Below are positions 60,070 to 64,000 of a stretch of 64,000 bases of DNA, in pieces (positions within the stretch are counted from its first letter, which is position 1; every line of letters starts with the position of its first letter). Below the pieces are notes generated by a model. It saw only the letters and a program-made list of their open reading frames with translations, did not search any database and was not told the DNA's origin. The stretch covers positions 27,909,022 through 27,973,021 of the forward strand of contig CM033399.1 in the NCBI GenBank assembly GCA_019426215.1. Reading direction: 5' to 3'. The DNA is from Buddleja alternifolia (Eukaryota; Streptophyta; Magnoliopsida; Lamiales; Scrophulariaceae). A program made the position numbers and the translations under genes.

Positions 60070-60925
60070 CTTTAATTTAGTAATTGTATCAATTTCGTTC
60101 CTAGACTTTAAAGTATTTTGTTGCTCTTCCTCAAATTTAATTTTGGTTATATCGCAGTTTGTTCTTTTTCTCCTTTTTTTGTTAAATTGTAGTTCTTGCT
60201 TCAATTTTCTGGTTCCAGGCATATTATGTTAGGAATCAAGGCTCTCAATGGTGAACTAACAACGGGAAATATAAGAAAATATGGGAAAACAAAGGCAATA
60301 AAGAAGATAAAGAATTTTATGGTGGAAGCCCAATCAAGGGAAAAAACTATCTCCAACTAGATCTTTTATTTCAACTCTCTCAAAGTGATTCGATTCAATT
60401 TACAAGATGAGTTCTATGCTATTTAAATAGACAAAAGTGAAGTTAAAACCCTAATAGCTTTAGAAAAAATAATACTAAATCAACCCTAGGATTTAAGGAA
60501 ACAATCCTCATCAAAAGAGGACTCAAGAAACATGCCAAAAATACATAAGCCATGAAAACAGTTGAAAAATGCGTCTCCAGCGCTGTTGCCCGCGCCCAGG
60601 CGCCATACAATGGCACCTGGGCGCTGCCATGTTGGCGCCTGGGCGCAACTGTGCGTATCTGCACTTCACAATTTCAGTTTTTCGATTTCTTCTTATCCTT
60701 TTACGATCCCGGTTAATCTCGACCCTTCTCGGCTTTATCTTGGCTTCTTTTCCAACCTATTTTGATCCGACTCCACACAATTGCCCAACATATTAATAGA
60801 CCAAAAATCATCGGACATTTGACTTGGAGACTATGTTGTGATTATAATAAATTTGAGGAACGATAGCACAATATTTTGAATTTTAAAGACGAAAGCAATA
60901 TAAGGTCAAATTAAATTAGAGAAAT
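60070..60925. mobile_element. Inverted-repeat element hosting a solo LTR
   Basis: The left arm (about 60070-60160, with 'TTTCGTTCCTAGACTTTAAA' and 'CTTCCTCAAATTTA') matches the complement of the right arm (about 60835-60925, with 'TAAATTTGAGGAACGATAGC'). Without the LTR the element would be about 290 bp. Exact ends and target duplication are not resolved. Confidence 0.6.
60227..60790 (-). mobile_element. Solo LTR (564 bp)
   Basis: TGTTAGGAATCAAGG...TTGCCCAACA with a perfect 5-bp duplication TATTA (60222-60226 and 60791-60795). Orientation minus is inferred from a TATTTAAATAG box followed on that strand by AATAAAAG. The 60570-60650 segment is GC-rich and contains repeated, partly palindromic GGCGCC/CCTGGGCGC motifs. 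Confidence 0.82.
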
Positions 60926-61015
60926 TATTAGTAACATCAATCCATAACTTTAATTGATTAGTAACATCAGTCCATAATAAAATTTGAGAGGCAATGGCAC
61001 ATAGAGAAATTATTA

Positions 61016-61922
61016 GTAACATCAATCCATAATAAATAAATAAAATTTATATTGACTTTATTACCTTAAAAATAAAAAATATTTTATTCATTATCACCAA
61101 TTTTGATTGAAGATTCTACAAATCACCTATGAACAAAAAAATATAATATGGCAAGTGGTAAAAATATAAAATTAACTTAGAGAAATTAAGAGTATAAATT
61201 GTTTTGAAAAGAATAGCTCATCGGGCAAAATATTGAACAAAATCCATAACTTTTGTTTCCAAGGGCTAATAATTTTTAAATGCAAATAAAATAGGAGTGA
61301 GGAAATAAAATTACTAACTGTATTATGGACTTATCGAGTACTTGATAATACTTTAAGATTTTCTTGAAACTTTTAGTATTTACAAGCTCTAACATTCCAT
61401 CCAATTTCTCTATATAATTTTCATTACTTCACTTGTCCATTGCCAAACTTCTAATTGATTTAATGTCAAAAACATCCAAGAACTAGAATATACAGAGCAA
61501 TTAGTGGACATCATTTTTTTTCCACTTTTTTTCTAATGTTGAAAAAAAAACTATTTCCTTACAAGAAGTTTGGGCGATTTATGTTTTTCCTCATTTTTCC
61601 TTTGGGACAAAGCTTATGAAGGTTTGACACATCTTGCTTTGGAGACCCATGTGTACGTCTGATAGTACAAGATACAATTGTATTTTGCACTAATTTATAT
61701 ATTTTGGTAAGAATAATTTTGTCCTTTTGCAAATTTGAAATGGATGTTGGAATGCTAATAATAAAACTTGATGTGTCTTTATCAACTTTTTAATAGGATT
61801 TGCATGTTTTTTTAGATGGACTCAACTCAACTCGACTCGACTTGACCCGACCCAACCCAACCCGTCAACTCTGAATTGAAACCATAGCTCACAACGACGT
61901 GGATGTTCCGCATTGTGACACG
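61016..61922 (+). repeat. Segmental duplication, copy 1
   Basis: Matches 62172-63957 throughout, for example 'ATTGAAGATTCTACA', 'CATAACTTTTGTTTCCAA', 'ATGTTCCGCATTGTGACA'. It lacks the Mutator-like insertion. A short block ('GAAATTATTAGTAACATCAA') is additionally repeated at about 60921 and 61008. Confidence 0.88.
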
Positions 61923-62171
61923 TAGGGGTGCCCACGTGCTGAGATCCTAGTCAAATTTCTGGGCTCGAGCTCAGAATTTTTTTTTTTTACATTTTTTAGT
62001 TAATAGATTATTATTAATTTTGTATTAATATATACATAATTAAATATAATCATAACAAATATTTAATATTATTATTTATACATATATAATATTATAAGAT
62101 ATTATATTAAATAAAATTAATATAATATTACTTTTTTGGTAAAAGATTACTTTTTTTTGGTAAAAATTAAT
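61923..62171. other. Spacer between duplication copies; possible hAT end
   Basis: Starts TAGGGGTGCCCACGTG followed by GGGCTCGAGCTC, like a hAT-type left end. The remainder is AT-rich and the opposite end is not found. Confidence 0.35.
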
Positions 62172-63957
62172 ATAACATCAGTTCATAATAAAATAAAAAA
62201 ATCATTTTTTATATTTAATTTATTACCTCAAAAATAAAAAATATATTTTATTCATCATCATCAATTTTAATTGAAGATTCTACATATCGCATCCGAACAC
62301 AAAAATATAATATAGCAAGTTGTTAAAATATAAAATCAATTTAGAAAAATTAAGATCTTAAACTGTTTTGAAAAAAATAATTCATCGAGCAAAATATTGA
62401 ACTAAATCCATAACTTTTGTTTCCAATGGCTAATAATCTTTAAATGCAAATAAAACAGGAATGAGGAAATAAAATTACTAGTTGGATTATGGATTGATCG
62501 AATACTTGATAATACTCTAAGATTTCCTTGAAGTTTATAGTATTTTCAAACTCTAATATTCCATCTAACTCCTCTATATAATTTTTATTACTTCTGTTGT
62601 CCATGCTAAAGTTTTAATTGATTTAATTTCAACAACATCCGAGAACTAAAATATACATAGTAATTAGTGGACAATTTTTATTTTTTTAATGTTGGGAAAA
62701 AGAAGTATTTCCTTACAAGAAGTTTGGGGGATTTATGTTTTTTCTCACTTTTCCTTTGGGACGAAGCTTATGAAGGTTCGACACATCTTGTTTTACACTA
62801 ATTTATATATTCTAGGGGAAATTTGCATTGACCTCCCCCAAATTATAAATATTTGACATCTATACCCCTCACGTTTGATATATTGGCAATGACCTCCCCT
62901 CCTTCAACTTTTTCCTAAATTTTACAAGTTAAAGACTATTATACCCTTTAAATTTTAGCTAAAAAGGTTTAATTGAATAAAAAATTGTCAAATTACTTTG
63001 TAATAAAATATTTAAAATGAATTTCTTTTTAGAAATATCTCTAAAAACCCTAAACGTTAAATTATGTAATTAAAAAAGGACTTTCCTAATTTCGTGAATA
63101 GTTTTATCTTTGACAAATATTTTTTATTTTATTGTGCTATTTTTATTTGTTACGTCATTTTTTATTTCTATCACAAAATTAAATCAATTTGTCAAGTACA
63201 TTTTTTATTTTGTATTTAGTATAATTTCATTTTCGGAATTGAGGATTTATGGTGATACTTGGGTTTTTCTTTTCATTCAATTAAGTGAATTTTTTTAATA
63301 TATATATATGTGTGTGTGTATGTGTGTGTGTGTGTAGGTTTGCTGCTTGTTGAGTTATAATTTTTTATTAATTTGTAGTTTATTTATACAACAGTCATAA
63401 GTTAATTTTTCATTGTACGTTTTTAAATTTCAACTTAAGAATAAAAGTATCCAATGCTATTTTATTATTATTAATTTAAGGTTTAAGAGTTTTAGAAATA
63501 TATCCCTAATTTTTTTTTTAATTTTGGATAATTATGTTTTGTATTTATTACAGTATCATTTAATGATACTTTGTAAAAACAATTCAACAAATTATTAAGC
63601 CTAATTCAACTTTTTAGCTCTAACAATAAAGAGCATTTTAGTCTTTAATTAATAAAAAGTTGAAAGAAGGGAGGTCCATGCCAATATTCCAAAAGTGAGG
63701 GGTGTAGATGCCAATTGTCAATAGTTCAAGGGATGTTGATGCAATTATCCCTATATTCTAGCATTGATGATAATTTTGTCCTTTTGCAAACTTAAAATGA
63801 ATGTTGAAGTGCTAATAATAAGAGTTGGAGTGTCTTTGTCAACTTCCTAATAAGATTCACATGTTTTTTTAGGTGGGCTCAACCTGACCCGACCCAACCC
63901 ATCAACTCTGAATTGAAACCATAGATCACAACGACGTGGATGTTCCGCATTGTGACA
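62172..63957 (+). repeat. Segmental duplication, copy 2 (with insertion)
   Basis: Second copy of 61016-61922, interrupted by the Mutator-like MITE at 62816-63751. The copies differ by many substitutions and small indels, so the duplication is not recent. Confidence 0.88.
62816..63751. mobile_element. Mutator-like MITE (936 bp), family A
   Basis: Ends GGGAAATTTGCATTGACC and, inverted, GGGATAATTGCATCAACA, with inverted similarity running on for over 100 bp. Identical flanks TATATTCTAG (62806-62815 and 63752-63761) include the 9-bp duplication expected for Mutator. The insertion is absent from duplication copy 1, which confirms the boundaries. A TA/TG microsatellite lies at 63298-63335. No transposase. 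Confidence 0.9.
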
Positions 63958-64000
63958 ATAAAGATGCAGATAGGAAATGTTTTTGGGATCAATTAATTAG

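Overview
This is an AT-rich stretch of plant nuclear DNA, most likely from a eudicot. Several things point that way. The one convincing host gene is a BRH1-type RING-H2 protein of plants. The retroelements use the initiator-methionine tRNA primer-binding site typical of plants. The window also holds plant-type L1 LINE, Ty1/copia, TRIM, Helitron, hAT, Mutator-like and PIF/Harbinger sequences. Nothing suggests bacterial, organellar or viral DNA, and I cannot name the species.

Layout. 1-4.3 kb is non-coding AT-rich DNA with a foldback MITE and microsatellites. 4324-4839 (minus) is the intact RING-H2 gene, with a recognisable TATA/pyrimidine-patch promoter. Immediately upstream of that promoter, 5157-8670 is a segmental tandem duplication. 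Its second copy carries a 1.3 kb TRIM (minus strand), a nested 320 bp insertion and a private 24-bp x5 tandem repeat. 11736-12686 is a PIF/Harbinger-type element. 14476-20050 is a Mutator-like element expanded by three later insertions (two solo LTRs and a hAT element). A second large hAT element lies at 20151-21069.

21476-37171 is a Ty1/copia retrotransposon with 1.7 kb LTRs. Its leader contains a nearly complete L1-type LINE (about 24322-30507). Both elements are broken by stops and frameshifts, and both have lost the second aspartate of the reverse-transcriptase active site. 38585-42210 is a non-autonomous Helitron sitting a few bases upstream of the TATA box of an older LTR. 43937-46230 is a nest of long-inverted-repeat elements with a 30-G run. 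It is followed by a tandem duplication and an intact SINE. 51.5-58.0 kb holds further MITEs, an LTR-like segment and a Mutator-like element. 58.8 kb has a SINE, 60.2 kb a solo LTR inside an inverted-repeat element, and 61.0-64.0 kb a second segmental duplication in which one copy carries a Mutator-like insertion.

How it works together: only the RING gene is likely to have a host function (ubiquitin ligase). Everything else reads as successive layers of transposition. Many boundaries are set by target-site duplications or by comparing filled and empty copies, so the relative order of insertions can be read directly. I found no operon-like or novel multi-gene system. Most remaining open frames are AT-rich or repeat-derived and do not look coding.
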